A DNA stretch of 64,000 nucleotides, taken from assembly GCF_003369915.1 (NCBI RefSeq), contig NC_046675.1, positions 2,418,001 through 2,482,000 on the forward strand, written 5' to 3'. The DNA is from Drosophila miranda (Eukaryota; Arthropoda; Insecta; Diptera; Drosophilidae). The position numbers were made by a program, and so were the translations under genes. Below are positions 43,034-57,881 of the stretch, piece by piece (the first letter of the stretch is position 1; each line of letters starts with the position of its first letter). The notes below the pieces were generated by a model that was not told the origin of the DNA, made no database searches, and worked only from the letters and a program-made list of their open reading frames with translations.

Positions 43034-44733
43034 TTATTGCGGCTCGGCCTGCACCTTGTTCACGATGTCGCTCCAGAAGGTGCCGTACTCCTGTAGCACA
43101 GTGCCGCTGCAAAGGAAAATGTAAATTTTACAATCGAGCAAGTCATGATTTTCGTATGCCAGGCTAACAATTTTACAATGATTAAATATAGGCGGTTGCT
43201 ATAAATAGGTAATAATTGATGAATCGACAGTTTCCAGGTAGGGGCCTTGATGGGGGAGCTGTTGTACGGCGACACTAGGCAACAGAATTTGGATGAGGCT
43301 TGGCCCTGCCGCAGATTTCCATATCATTTCTTGGACAAGAGCACTCTGTCTTACCTCTGCCTTATTTATAAGGAGTCTACAATTTCTTATTCATTTTTCC
43401 TTTCCTGGTAATATATGAAATCCTTGTTGAATGTTCCTATTTATTATTAAGCCTATAAAGTCATTTAATTTTCAAATATAACTATATAAATGTTTTTCCC
43501 CATAAGCTCTTTTCTCTTGATTCTTCTCTTGGCAATATTTCGGCAAAAACAGTTTAGTCATGGGAAAATCCTCTCATTAAATTTGCATAGACCTAGACAT
43601 GATTTTCCTCTTTCAGCATTAAATTCTGTAGTCCTGTCTGTGCTCTTTCTTTTGCCAAATGCTCGACTTTATACTTCATTTAATCTTACTTTTAGCATAA
43701 TTTTTGGTAAAATGATTAATGACAAAAGAGTCAAACTATCAACTGCTGCCAGTCAGAACCCACCCATGTAGGACAGTGCCATCTTGTCACAAAGTTGCTT
43801 TTGTCATATAAAAAGCATTGACAACGTTGTCTTTGTATTTTGCCCTGGGCCTGTGCCTGAGCAAAGCGTCTTTGCCGTTTGATGCCTTTTTTGTGGATGC
43901 GTGGATGGATGCATGAATGGATGGAACTCTTTCACGTTTGGCTTTTTTCGAATAAATCAATTACATAATGCTTTTTGTGTGATTATCCGGCAAGTTTTGT
44001 CGGCCTGACAATTATGTGCGCATTTTGTTATGTGGGTCAACGTGGCGTATGATTAATGAATGCCCTTCCCAGACGATGATGGTGCTCCTAATACAACCAC
44101 GGTTATTGCTACTGCTACTGCTACTGCTCATGATGATTATGTGATGGTAATGACGATAATGACGATGGTGACAAACGACAGACAAGCGACGACACTGTTT
44201 GATGTCAGGCTTAGTTTATTGCCAAATCATCAAGAAATCCCCTCGACGACGGTCATCCCGCACCAGACTTACGTAAAGTAAACATTGCCGCGCTTGTTCT
44301 GCGGCGCCTTCCATAGCAGCTTGGCCCCCAGTTTGTCCCGGTTATCCGAGTGCGTTATGGCCGAGCACTCAGGTATGGTTTTTGTGTTCTCGCTCTGGAC
44401 CCACTCGCCAATCCACTCATTGGAGTGCGCGTCGCGGGCCTGCAGGAAGAAGCCCCTGAAGACCGTGCTCTGCTGTGCGTGCGGATAGATGACCACAGAG
44501 ATCTGCTGACCCGGATGGTAGCTCTGGGCATCGGCCACCACCTCAAAGGGATTTGTGTGGGCTGGCTGTGTACGGGCCTTTCCGTGGTTGGGCTGGTTCG
44601 CGCGCTGCTTCACACACGTATCGGCTGGGGCCCCATCCGGAAATGCGGCAGTGCTTCCGATGAGCAAGGGCAGTAGCATAATCAGCAGCATGCTGGGCAC
44701 TTCCTGGGCTATTCTGGTAAAGCGATCCTTCAT
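43034..44733 (-). CDS. Secreted Reeler-domain protein (defense-protein type)
   Basis: Minus-strand exons 44733..44273 and 43106..43034 (534 nt, 177 aa) flank a 1.17 kb intron; GTAAGT donor, GCAG acceptor, phase 2. The start is the first ATG after the TATA box. Residues of about 1-34 form a signal peptide (VPSMLLIMLLPLLIGSTAA). The rest is a Reeler domain: FPDGAPADTCVKQR, NPFEVVADAQSYHPGQQISVVIY, FRGFFLQARDAHSNEWIGEW, KLLWKAPQNKRGNVYF and the closing YGTFWSDIV. Single-domain Reeler proteins of insects (Noduler, Hdd11 and l(2)34Fc relatives) are secreted and some act in nodulation or immunity; a defense role here is inferred from family only. It resembles D. melanogaster CG14515 by memory of this region, which I cannot check. 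Confidence 0.9.
43107..44272 (-). other. Large intron of the Reeler gene
   Basis: Non-coding, AT-rich, with a trinucleotide CTGCTA run near 44108-44130 and GATGAT/TGACGA words. No nested gene seen. Confidence 0.6.
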
Positions 44734-44847
44734 TTTCTTAATCTTTTTTTTTGTAGATTTTTCTTCGTTTTCGAATCGTGGGAAAAACACGCGCGTGCAC
44801 GGCTAATGTAGCGGTAAAACTTGGCTCGCGGCCGCCATCGCCGGCCG

Positions 44848-44853
44848 TTTATA
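44848..44853 (-). promoter_or_regulatory. TATA box of the Reeler gene
   Basis: TTTATA on plus reads TATAAA on minus inside a GC-rich flank, 115 bp upstream of the ATG; it would place the start site near 44820 and give a 5' UTR of about 90 nt. Confidence 0.55.
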
Positions 44854-47175
44854 AGGCCCCCAGCAGCTCCAGCAGCTTCGTCAAAGACATGGGCGGGCGG
44901 TCATATGTAGAGAGATATGGGTATGGGCTTTGCCGACTGCCTCTGCTGCTGCTGCTGCAGTGGCTGCCTTGGCCAACCAGTTTTTAATGATCAAAAAACC
45001 AATAGCCAAATCAGCGCCAGCGCCGCTGAGAGTTCCTTTCCTGCACAGTGCTCCGAACTGGGTCACACATTAGCCCCTTCCCCCAAGCGGAGTCGCCCGC
45101 TTGGAGTCTGGGCTCCAATACAGCTCTAAGTGCTCGATTGCGAAATTCTATGCTTCTAATCGTTGTCTCGTTTGTTTGTTTGCTTTGCGCCATTTTTTTG
45201 GTGCATTTTTCAGCGCGTTTTAATGTTTTAATTGACATGCAGCCGCCGTTGGCGTTGATTTCGTTGCTCCGAGTATTTTCATGATATTTTTCCCTGCTCT
45301 GATTCCGCGCTGCGTTTCGCATTTCGCATTTCGCAGTGGCAGTTGCAAGCGGCGGTTTCCTTTCTGGGCACCGCCAACACATGGACCAGCGCGTCCAGTG
45401 CCCGAATGAGAATTTTGAAAAACATTTCCCCAGAAGCGTGGTGTTCATTTCATTTTGATGGAGCTCTGCCCGCAGCTCTGTTGAATGCGTTTCAGCTTTT
45501 GTGCATTACTTTGTCTCCCTTTTGTCCCTCAATTCAAAAGGACTCATCGTCTGCTAGTTCAGTTAGTGCATCCGGCAATGGTATCTGTTTGTGTGGGTAA
45601 ATTTATTTAAAAGGCAGAAGGAACAAATTTGTACAACCCTATAAGATTTCTTTCTGAACAAACTATACTCAAAAGTAGAGATGTATTTGAAAAAATACGA
45701 AATAAATGTCATACCTTGTGCACTTCCGACCATTTATAAAGCATCATTCAGATTACACGGGAACAAAAAATAAGGCTGTAGGCCAAGTTGAGTAGACCTT
45801 AGGCCCCTGCATAGGTAGCTCTCTACCATTTTTAATGTTTCATCAACTTTTGTTTGTATGGCAAGGCCTGTTTTAAACAAACTACTAATCATTAAAATGA
45901 TCCAAAGAATATCAAAGTATATCATAGTAAAATTATATTACACTTAACAAAGTATGCAAGGCTATAAAAGTATTCAACAAGCGATCGATCCTTAAAGTAT
46001 GCAATGTTTTTATTTAACTAATATTGAAAAATTTTAATATCTGAATCAAAATTGATGTCCTAGGGATCAGAAATGGAACCACTGAATAAATTCTTTTTAC
46101 GCAATTCATTTCCTATTAAAGCTTGGACCAGATAATACTTTTTTTTCTAGCTAGTCATGTTTTTATTCTTGTTTTTTTAACTGTCGAGTTTTCCTTGTTG
46201 GTTGGCTCCTCTGCTTTTACCTTACGTGTTCAGCAAATTCACAATCGGATCAAAGTTCATTAAAAAGGCAGACTTTCAAACAACATTTTCATTTAAAAGC
46301 AACAAAAAGGGGCCGTCTGTTCTATGTAAACGCTGTTATTGCTCAGATATTGCCATGTACGCACACACTTTTGAACAAACTCAATTTGCAACTCGTTTCA
46401 TGAATTAAAATGTTGGGTTGAATATTTAAATTGGAAACTGCTGCTGCATCGGCAACTTTCTCTGCTTTCTCTAAGCGAATTAAAATGTTTACTCTGCGAA
46501 ATGTGGTCGACTTAAATTGTGATAAATATTATGTTGAATGGCATTTTGTCGAGCAAACATTGCCGAACTTTACAATGGAACATTTCCTTTCATTTAGACT
46601 GGTTTTTGTTTGGCTTTGGCATTGTTTTATTTTGTGGCAGTGGCGAAAGGTCAGTTAACCCGGCTTAGCCGGGACCAACCCGAGAGACGACTCTCGCCGG
46701 GAGGACGTGTCATGTATTATGGATGCGGCCAATGCGAACTTTCAACTCCCTGAACTGGCAGCAGCTTCCTAAATGGCCCAGCATTCAAAATGACATTTGC
46801 GCCACATCACACCCGAGTCCAGTCGAATCCAGTCCGGGAGTCCGCCTGCCTGCTGGCAATGCATGCGAAATTCGGTGAACACGGCAAAAAAAATAAGAAG
46901 GAAAATGAGAAAAAAACTGCCTGATGCCCGAAACCGATGTGCCATGTAAATAGTAAACTTTGTAGGCCGTGCGACAAGACGGGGGAAAGGCCACTTCATC
47001 GAGGACGGTTGGCGCGGAAAAGTGTGTCACCTGCAGGGTCGCCTCTCTCCCATTGCCCATTGCGCAGGTCCTGAGAGCATCTCTCCGCCGCCTGTTGGTG
47101 TACGCTTCCGAACAGTTTTTCACCAACGATGGCGATTTCCTCAGAACATCCGAGGATTGCATGTTCAAAACGTAG

Positions 47176-47284
47176 TCAGACGTTGAAGCGCGTGGTCGTC
47201 GAAAGTTCGTCCTCCGGAACATTCAAGAGGAGTACAGGAAAATATCTGTGAAACAACAACAAACTAGAGCAGCAAACCAGCAGC

Positions 47285-47323
<39 letters not shown>

Positions 47324-47340
47324 CGACGAAGGAAATTGTG
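47176..47340 (+). promoter_or_regulatory. Candidate transcription start and 5' UTR exon
   Basis: An initiator-like TCAGAC (A at 47178) is followed by AGTTC at +27, one base off the DPE position and matching RGWYV. The next 100 bp are GA/CAG-rich like Drosophila 5' UTRs. It is on the strand and side expected for a distal promoter of the EB gene, but the link is unproven. Confidence 0.3.
47281..47322. repeat. (CAG)n trinucleotide repeat
   Basis: About 14 CAG units, one CGG interruption at the start. Not in a supported coding frame. Confidence 0.9.
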
Positions 47341-48182
47341 AGCAATTTGTATTTTAGTATATTTTTACGCGCGCGTGGTCGTCTCCCTGTCTGTGTCCCT
47401 CTCTGTGTGAGTGTGTGAGTGAGTCTTTGAGTGTGTGAGTGGGCGATGATGATGAGATCCAAACTCGATTCAGACCGTGCAACAGAGCCACATCCAACAA
47501 AAGAAGAAGCAAAACCCGAGTTAAAAGTGCAAACACAAACAAAAACAGGATAAACTTTTGCTTTTTGAGGCAAGCAAATATTTTGAAAAAAGCACCAAGC
47601 TTGAGGAAAGTGAAAAGCAATCAAAGTAATAAATGAAGTGGCAGCCAGCAGCAAGCAGGGAGCAGTACAACAAAGTAGAGGAAAAGCCGAAAGGAAGAGG
47701 GAAATCCACAAAAAAATCAATGCCTTTTTAGCAGAGTTATACGCTACGTATACGTGATATGTACCAAAGCCATAGCCAGAGCCATAGCCAGCGCCAAGGG
47801 CGGGGAAAAGCCAAATAATAATAAAGGAAATTCTCACGTGACGCATAAAAAAGCAGCCACAAGCACAGCACACCAACAGACCCAGGCACACAACCCACAC
47901 ACCAGACCGACACACAGATACACCTACTCTACCTGCCGCACAAATTGAAGTTGGCGAAACATATTTGCGCAGCCGGGTGGCAAGGAAGTAGGAAGCATAT
48001 GATTATGATGAGGCAGTGCTGGAGACATTTTGGGGCAGCAGGAGGACCCAAATTGACAACAGCTGGGGGGATCAGGAACATTCAAGGATGGCTGGGGATG
48101 GGGACAGGTAGAAGATTGCCTTCTGCCACATTTGTTGCTGCCAGTTTGCATACATTGAATTTAATGAACTGCCTGGCCCGTA

Positions 48183-48183
<1 letters not shown>

Positions 48184-48213
<30 letters not shown>
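48184..48213. repeat. Hexamer repeat (GGTGTC)n
   Basis: Five tandem GGTGTC units. Confidence 0.85.
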
Positions 48214-48214
<1 letters not shown>

Positions 48215-51200
48215 TGTATGTGTGCATCTGTATCTGTGTGTGTTGGATTTGCTTTTAATAATTTAGCTTGGTCGGAACTAAATGACGCTTTTAAAGTATG
48301 CAACGTCAGGCGACCCCAATATGCGGCAAGCGGCAAGCGGCAAATGGCAAGATGTGGCAGAAACCGACCAGAACAGAACAGAAGACGGAAAAGACGCAAA
48401 AGGAACAAGAAAACACGAACCATTTAATGCCCCTTCGCACCCTCTGCTTGAGTGTATGTGAGTGTATGTGCAACCCCGAGTGGAGAAGGGCAGGCATACT
48501 AACATACTTCGCTTGGAGGACTACGTCATCCTAGCCCAGAGGCAGGGGCAGAGGCACGGGCACAACCCATAGCCAAAGCCAAAGCCAAAGCCAGAGCCAG
48601 CAGCCACACCAGCAGACCCGGCCAGGGGCTGGGTCGTCACATTTTCGCACTCACAATCACATCGCGTGGCACATAGGCCCGTTCTGGCCTCCACAAAGAG
48701 AGTGCCACAGTTCACTACCACACATGCACAACGGGGCGAAGTTGTACGGAGTCGAGGGTTCCTCCTTCGGATCGATTTCGGGGCAGCACAGACTTTGCGG
48801 CAGTTGCAGTCTCGCTCGGTTACTTCGCTTAGTGCTGCCCGGAAATCTGCATGTGGCATGCGGCATGAGGCAGGGAAGGGCCCCCCAGTTGGGGAGTGGG
48901 AAAGATGGTTCGATTGTCGGGATGGAAACGTCATCAAATCGTATCGAGTCTATAAATATCAATATATATATATATTACCGATTTCCGAGGCATAGATGAA
49001 AGGGCTGCAGTAAATTTCGACATGATCCGGCAAGCACCGGCATGACCCTTGACCTTCGACTAGTGCCATGTACCATGAGCTCGTTTGCCCATTTATGCTT
49101 CGATTTCTAAGGCCTCTACCCACCTCAGTACCCCCCCCTCCGGCCAACTGCAAAATCATTTGCCATCAAAATCGCATGTCGCTGGCACGAGGGGGGAAAA
49201 CCTCGTAATACTCGTATAAAACAAACCAAAAAAAAAAATGGGAAAAAAACGAAAGCAGAAACAGATCCACAGACCAGAAATCCTTGTCGCACAGTTTGCG
49301 TTTATAATTTATATTGCATTCTTCTTCTATATATTCTCTTGTTTTAGTTGCGCATTTGGCCTTGCCTTTGTCCCTTTGTGACTGTATCTGTGCATGCATC
49401 TGTAGTTGTACTACTTGTATCTGTGCCTATGGGCCTATATCTGTATCTTCTTCTGTGTCTGTGCCCCGGCCTGTGCCTGTGTCTGCTGAGGAGACCTTTA
49501 AGTATACCCGCTGGCATTTTGGTACTTTCGTTCAGCTCGAGGGTTTCCCTGCTTTATGACTATTAAAATATGCAATTAAATACACACACACACACATACG
49601 CACATGTCTGTATGTATGATCTTTGAGGGCTGTCCCTGCCCCATTTGTGTGTTCTTTAGGGGCGCATCGTTGAAAATTGAAATTTTGCGCTTATTTATGG
49701 AACGTCTTGAGACGTTGGCGTTGATTGCCGTAACGCCCCATTGCCTGGTACATGACTATAATAATGATTGCCATTTTTATAGGCCAACGTAGGAAGATAA
49801 ATTGTTTGTGGCCGGCGATGCCGATGCCGCTGGCCGGAAAATCGTTTTCGTCCTTCCCCGCTTTGAAGCCTTTTCTTGAAAGTTTTGCTGCCCCAGCATG
49901 AATGCCAATGAAGGGAATCGCATTGGCTAACCCATTTCCAGAGATGTACAGTCAGTCAGGCAGTCAAACCCCACTGAAGTGTACACGGCGTATACTTAAT
50001 ATTTCGGGTAAATGCTTCTAGGGGATGTACATGTATGTTAAGTGGAGGGCACCGGGCACTGGCATGGGCACGGGCACCCCTCAGAAACTGTCAACGCTGT
50101 CAGGCGACATCTCCCGCTGCCGCCCGTAGGCGCGGTTCGCTTAATTGCTCTAATTAATTTGACTGAGGTGAGTCTGTAAATTGCGTTTAACCTCCGCCTC
50201 CCAGAGGCTAATGTGTGGCCGTTCTATAAGTAGCTTGAGCATAGTACGTGCTTACGTACGAGAGTCCATCTCTGGGGCTTAGGCCACGGCTCCACCTCCG
50301 CCGTCTAGGCCAACCAATTGTGCTGCGGTCGTTTGTTCCCATTTTGCTGATGACACAGACCCGAGGAACTCTCATTATGACCCCCGGAACATGTGTCAGA
50401 GTGTGTCCGGGCGGGTCTCTCTCTGTGTGCCTGGAGCTGCACGTGTCGAATATTAAGGCAAACTGTACAAACAGTTGTTGCCACATTAACCATGTCATGG
50501 CAAGTGCATATGCCAGTCTATGCCATGCCTCTCCATCACCCCCATCCTCCAATCCACGTCACTCCATCCCATACGTGGGATTGCGTGGCATATATTTATT
50601 TCGTATTTAGAGGCGCCATTTAAATGACCGATGCCCGACTTTCGGCACTCGCGAGGCGACATTTTGAGGGGGCACTTATGGATTAAGCGGGCAATCGCAT
50701 TACCCGACGGCTGGGGAACGTTGCTATAAATGTGTGAAAGCTTAGTGCCATATGCACACGCACCCGCGCCCACACACGCTCCCGCACGTAGCATGCCACC
50801 GCTCTGACGTATCGCGCCCAGATGCGCCGAGGGGCAAGGCTCTGCCCACCTGCACCCACGGCGGTTAAATATTGCAGCAGTTTTATGCGATTTTCGAAAC
50901 GCCATCGAAGCGCAGCCACATCCGTAGTCGCATCCGTTGCGACGCAAAAAAAGCAAAGATATGTACGTGGGGCACCGTCTTTAGTGGATGACAGCGGGTA
51001 TCCCGTATTCGAGGATTAATGGTACATGGCAGAGAACTAAAGTGGATAGCAATTTTTATATCGAGTTGCAAAATAAACTGCACCCATTAAATGTATATAT
51101 GATTAAATCAATATTCTATAATATTCTAGAGTTCAAAGAAGTAAACCAGTTGAGTATCTGTTATATAAAGAACCCATGATGAGTTCTTTTTGGGAGCTAA

Positions 51201-54200
51201 AATGATTTGCTTTGAAATGAGGGGTATTCCGCAGTTTAGAGCAATCTCTGTGGGTGGCATTCGCTTTTACCATATTTATCGCCAGTTAGACGCCGCCACT
51301 GGAAAAGTCCATTAGGAAAGGGGGAAATGGGGCTGTGTGGTTGTGGATCCATTGTTGATGGCTTTTAGCATGGCATGCGAATTTAATGGCTCTGATTTTG
51401 TTTTCTCTTTTTCGGGAAATCGAGTTTCAATTGGGTCAGAAAATCAACGGCAAGTGGAATTGGCACACAGAAGATCGAACGTTGTTTAGTTTGCTACTAT
51501 GCTTTTCTTTGATTTCGTTCGTTTCCTTTCTCTTGCCACATTATTTCCCACATTGCCACAGGCATAACAGTCTGCCACCATTTGACATATCTGGTTTTCG
51601 CGATCGCTGTGGACACGCCTCGTTGCGTGCATTACAAACTCATTAGTTAGGATCATGTTCGAGCAATTTTCAGATGGCTGCACACCCGCACACAGGGCTC
51701 TGACTAGCGGGGCGAATGCATTGTGTGTGGTGCATATAAGTTGAGCCATGACTGCCACAAAATATTGTATATAACAACGTCTCAACATTTATTTATAATG
51801 TGTCAGGCGGCAAAGGTTAAAAGTTGCCCATCGACTGCCATTCTGCCCCAGCTCGAATCAATTGCAGAGGCAACTCGATGGAAATCCGCTTACATTGGAC
51901 TCGCTTTCACTTCCCTTTTGGCGGTAGCGCTGGGGGGTGATTCCCAGAGCGGAAGCGGAAATGCACAAAAGGCAAAGGGCGAGACGGCCGTCGACGACAT
52001 GCATCCGCCTAGCTACGCTTCGCCTTGCCTTGCCTTGCCTCGCAGCAAATCTTCAGTACTTATCAGGGTGTCTTTTGCTGCTGCTTTTTTAGTATTCCTT
52101 CCTTTCAGTAGTTTGTGGTATACCCGTTCTCGGGGCTGTGCTCTTCTTGGCCTAGTGGTGGTGGTGGTGCTGGGCTAATTGGCTCTGTTCGGTGGGGTTG
52201 GCACAAGAGCACAAAAGTTTCAGTGCAGGAGGCCGATCTGGAACCGCTGCTTGCCACGCCATGTTTCGTGATTTTCTTTGATTCCAGTGCGTTGTTTCAG
52301 AGACCCCCCCCCACCCCAAAGGCCGAACCATAGTCGGGGCAGTGCAGGAGCTGGAGCTGGAGCTGGAACCTCCGGCAAACGCCTACTACAACGTGTACAA
52401 CTCACGCCATTTCCGCTTGCCACTCGCCTCCATGTTGTCGTCGTTGTCGTTGTCGTTGTCGGTGTCGTCCGTCGTCGTCACAGTGCCTCATGGTAACCTT
52501 TTGTTGTTTGGTTGGCTGGTTTTGTTTGTTTGTTTGTTTGGCTGTTTGTTTTGTTGCTGGCAATACTTTATTGTATTTCGCATTTTTCGCCATTTTATTT
52601 ATTGCCCTTCACATGGCAACCAAATCAGGCCGAACAGCAATCAGAGGCCAAAACCATCCATCCATCCCTCCATCGCTCCGTCCACCATACTACCATCCAC
52701 AATTCTTGAGCTCAACAGTTTTGCTGCGCTCCAAAACAATCATAATTCATTCATATACATACTCTTAGGAGCACGCCCTGGCATTCGTACATATATCCAC
52801 TTAGTCATCTGGAATTCCCCCCAGCAACAACAACAACAGCCCCCCCCTCCTCCAACAACAACAACTCAATGAAATGCGAGCCAGAATTAATTCATAATGA
52901 GGAGCCAGGAATTCTTTTGGTTGTTGCATGCCCGTACTCCTGAGGAATGGCGTTGCCCTGATGGGCCATTTGACAACATGCGATATTTAATTGGGTTTTA
53001 ATATACATTACATACACACAGGCACACCGACTCACCGACTCTTCGACTGGGGGTTACGTTTTTGAAATATAAAACTAAAACCTAATGTAATCCAGCCATG
53101 AAGGCGATGCGATAAGCGATACCCCAACCCAGGGACTGCGACCAGCAGTAAATCCACCTAAAATTGATCGGATTTGTATGTGGGAGTTGACCTGGATGGA
53201 GGGGGTTCAAAATATTATAATTAATATATATGCTTTTACCTTGTTGGTAATCCCATTAGGAAGCTCAAAGGAGCGTGCAACTTAATATCAAATGTAACTC
53301 AACTGCAAAACAAGTTTTTTGTACATCAAGGGGGAGTCCCTTTTGGGGAGAGTTCCTGTTGAAAGGAAAATGAGAGTGCACCTTCCATGATGAGTGCACG
53401 TAAAAAAGTTTTCACAGAAATTTCATTAATTTTCCCATTTGCACCCTTACACATCAGCATTTATCTAGCCTCCAGGGACCGGGCATTATAAAAGTCCACT
53501 CATGGAGTCCGTGGCCACAGAAATGCACCGCACAAAATGAGCAAAATGAACAAAGGAATTCAGTGTCGTTCAGTGGCCTGTAATCGATGCGAATCGATGT
53601 TTTTACCATTGATTGCTCAATCGCCCATTTCATTTGCGTTTAATTTTTCGCCCCGGGCTTCCATTGAAATTCAATTTCCATTCAGATTCAGATGGGAATT
53701 GTTCATTTGTCACACAGAAAGACGGTAGAATGAAGGTGGAGAAGAGTTTAAAAATTAATTCGTAAAAACCATCTAGCGCGAATTTTTTCTGTGATTTATT
53801 ATTCATGCGACTTTATTAATAAATTACGCTAAAAGCAAGTAAATCCTTTGAATTTATTTCAATGAGATAATAAAATATGTTTTGGATGAGAGGAGTTCCT
53901 AAAAACTGGCAAAAGTGTGCGCGTAGTTTATATTCATTAATTTTTTCCTGGTAATCCCTGGCTAAACCATTAGTTTCAGTTTGTATAGTGTCTGGCATTA
54001 GAAAATTAATAATAATTGGATTTGTTTGCCCATGATTAAGAGCCAGTTATGGGTATGCATAGAAATGTTTCATTCGATGAGGTTCACATAATTTGGTAGA
54101 GATATTCCCCTCAAAAGAGGAAAGTAGTTTGCGCGACTTTAAAAATAATTAAATTAGCAATTGATTTATCCGATCGGATGGATTTAAGCCAGCTCCCAGA

Positions 54201-57200
54201 TTGGGAGAGCGAACCTTCGAGTATCATTAATGATACTGAAATGATTAGGTCCCACAGGGATTATCAGTGCAACAATTGACAACTATTCAAGTACTTCTAA
54301 AACACAAAATATGTTCTTGGTGTTGGCATATCCCTTTTAAATCAATTAATCCAGGCCAAATCAATTTAACCAAATAGAATTGAATGGAATGAGGGAACTT
54401 CCAGTTGATGGAATCATTGATTTTTATCCCAAGACTGGATTAGGACTGGATGATTGTGCGGATTCAATTTGGTGGCTCTTGGCCCCAAATTGAATGGCAG
54501 CAGATTCCATTAGTTTGGCTGGATCTTGGGGCCCATTAAGGGCCAACCAAACATTGTCGCCTCGCCATTCTGTGTGGGTGGCAGTTGGGCCAACTGTTTG
54601 GGTTATCCGTCTTCGTCTTTGGGTCTTTGTTGGGGTCTGTCTATGGCTGAGTGTGCTTCTGTGTGTCTGCCAAATGCCAAGCAATTTGTTCCATGCATAT
54701 AAATCTTAAGAAATAATTGCAGCAATGACACGCACATACATACATACATATGTGGATACAACCAGAGGAATGATTATAAGGGGCATAGATTCCGGCCTTG
54801 ATTGCTTGAGAGCCGCTTAAAATATGCGAACTAAACTGTATTTTGGCTTGGCTCTGCACTAAGATTCGCCATCGCTCTCCCATCAGCAATCAATAAAATT
54901 TAGCATGCACTTGTATCTGTGTCTGTTGGATGTATCTGGTGGATGTATTGTATAGAACACGACTGGCTCTTGGCCAAAGTGCGTTCGTTTCGGCCGCGTC
55001 TCTGAAAAGCTCACTTGGGCTCGCTTTGTTTGCCCTCGCTCTCGAAGCCTTTCGCCATTGTTTGGCTATGCCCAGCGTATTGTTGTTGCTGTAAATACAC
55101 ACACAGATCCATATATAAATATACTCGTATGTGTGTATATATAGACAAGTGTGCATAGGCACATGTGTGTCCTTTGCCATTGTTTGCTGAATTTATAGCA
55201 CGAATTTCTGGATTGGCTCTTGGCGACTATTTGCAGTTTTATTTTTGTTTTTATACCCATAAAACCTCGTACGCGCCTCGACCAGCTCTCGAAGCCTCAC
55301 TCAGACAACGCGCTGCCTGTCCTTGAGGCTTATGCTAAAACAATGGCTACTCCTGCCCACAAGTATTTATTTGCCCAACTTTAATGCCACGTATGGGTGG
55401 GGGGGATATGGCAGGTGCCTGCTTTATGATTTATGCTTGTGTCATGTTAATTAGCACGATCTTTGGCTGATTTGGGCTCGTGTCTGTATGCCTCCGACAC
55501 GTTGTCGCATGTGAAAATATTCCCCAAAAAAGAACACAGCACACATTTACACAGTGAACGCTGGCACAAGGGAATCACACTACTGAAAAATACAAAAAAA
55601 AAGAGGGGAAAGGGGAAAATAAGTGGTCTTTTCAATCTATATCTGGTATATGGCTTTGTTTTCAATTTCCACTTCGTTGAAAGTGGAAGGGTAAGAGGCT
55701 TAAAGTTTATTGCGTCATTCATGGCATTATAGATATTTCTCTTTCTCCCTTTAGGGGGCTTATAATAGTTTATCAGGCTCCTCCTACAGGTTCTGAGCTA
55801 GAATTATAAAAAGTGTGACTGTTCTGTCTCAATGGTCACAGTGAACGAAAAATAATTAAAACGAAACAAAGAGGGGAAAAAAACAAAGGAGAGAGCAGAA
55901 CAAAGAACCCTGAAATTCCCTGGAATTAACTATTAAGGACTCGTCCTAATTGATTTCATTACGCTCGTAATTAGTTAAGAAATTGAACTTGTTGTTGTTG
56001 GAACAGGGGATAAGGGTGAAGTTGCATCGTTTCAAGCGAACTTTCACTGTACCCGCAGAGTCCTGGCAACATCCGTTGCTGTAGCAGATATTATGGCTGT
56101 AATTTCCTTGTGTTTCGTGGCTGGCTTTCATGTGCCAGGCATTTGTCCCATCAACGTCACCAGCCCCATTCTCTCGTGCTGCTATCATGTCATCCCTCCA
56201 TCCGAGAGCTGGGGGCACGTCGTGCGGCAGACTCGTCGTATATTGCGCATACGCCCCGTAATGAATACTCTTCAACCAATTGACAACGCATGAATTTATG
56301 AAAAACGACAAACAATTCCCCCGGATGGGCTGAGGGCCCTTGTCCGGGGCAAGGATGTGGAACGGGTATAAATATGCAACATGTTTCCTGTACATCATTC
56401 CCGCCTCAGTGCGCCTGGTGCGTGCCTCGTGGGCTAACGATTTTCGTTTCCTTTCCTCTTCTCGGGGCCTGTAACCATAACCGAAACCGACACTGAAACC
56501 ATATCGTAAACAGGGCAGGCCCAGCTTAACCCAAAACATACTCGTACTTTTGGCAAAAGTTTCTTATAGGTGCTGCGGCATAAATTACAACCGATTGCGG
56601 ATGCGGATTTTCACTGTTGGGCTGTAAAATCCTGGCAACGTCTCTGGGGGCATTTATTCTCAAATCAGCACCAAAGCTGGCTCATTTGGCTTATAACCAA
56701 GGCCCCAGGCACTGGAATTTCCACTGTCAAGAGCAGCCAGCATATAAATAATTGTGGATACATATGTCCCTTCTTATGGCTGGATATTTTTTAAATATAA
56801 GTGTGGACACATGAGAGTGTGACTACATGCGAAATCATTTAAGCAGGGCCTACGATTAGGTGCATGATGATTATAAATGACCCGGGCAAGAGTTTGACAG
56901 GTTTCGAGTGCATGTTTTAGCCAGATACATATATGTACAATCGCGTACATACTCGTATATAGTATGTCCAGAGCACATAACACACTTCAGACAGTGTACG
57001 CTCATGTGGCATGCAGCAGTGTTTCCCCATTCATTGTTTATAATCGCTGGGCAAACAAGAGGCGCTCCACACGAGAGGATGAGGCGCCACAACATGCGTT
57101 GCATGTTCAAGTCCATGATTTATTCATCAGCTTCCCTCTCACTGACTCCCCCACTAAAATGGTGTCCATGGCAGCCGTCGCACGCAAATCAGCCCCACAC

Positions 57201-57881
57201 CCTGCTACCACCAATTAAATCAAATTATTGAAACGAGTTTTAATTAAATGCTTTTCACTCTGCCCGAACAATGGGTATATATATCCTATATCCTTGATCC
57301 CGTGGGTGGGTATCCTCGCCTAATCCAATTAACTCTCATAGACACACAAATTTGCCGTCAGTCAATTTAGTTTTCAGTGCCAAAAAGCCAGCCCTGACCC
57401 TTGCGCCCACACCAACACCCACACACCCGCACCGAAAAACACACATCCGGATCCGGGACAACTATCCGGGGAATGGGCGGCGTCACCTGTGTGTCAATTC
57501 TGGTTTCAGTTACAGACTTTTGGTGGCACTTTCGGAAATTGTTTCAACAACGGTTTGTAATTTCACACGCCGCAAAGTGATTAGCTCTGCTTTGTGGCAA
57601 CACCCACACACACACCCATCCCATTCGATCCCCCAGCAGCATTGATTGAATCCCCAAACTAGAAACCGAACTAACCACAAACTCATTTTCTTCTTCTCTC
57701 TCTCTCGTTGGCAGTGACAGACTTTGATGTGAAACGGAAGGGAGGCGCCGATAGAAAGCGAGAGACAGGAAGGGACGCCAGAGGGCCAAAGGGCAATTGA
57801 AGGGGAAGGAGAGGGGAAAATAGTGTGCAAATTGATATTGTCGAGCAGCATGGATGAGGAGCACGACGACGATCAAATAAT

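Larger units (their letters stand above)
44854..57881. other. 13 kb non-coding interval upstream of the EB-domain gene
   Basis: No supported protein gene. AT-rich homeodomain-like words (TAATTA, TTAATTAA), GC-rich islands, CAG repeat at 47281-47322, GTGTCG hexamers at 48184-48213, GTCGTT repeats at 52433-52468. Much of it may be promoter, 5' UTR intron and enhancers of the downstream membrane-protein gene. Confidence 0.55.

Noticed and set aside
46202-46408. 68-codon ORF in the 45-57 kb interval
   Set aside because: AT-rich chance frame without motifs or codon bias.
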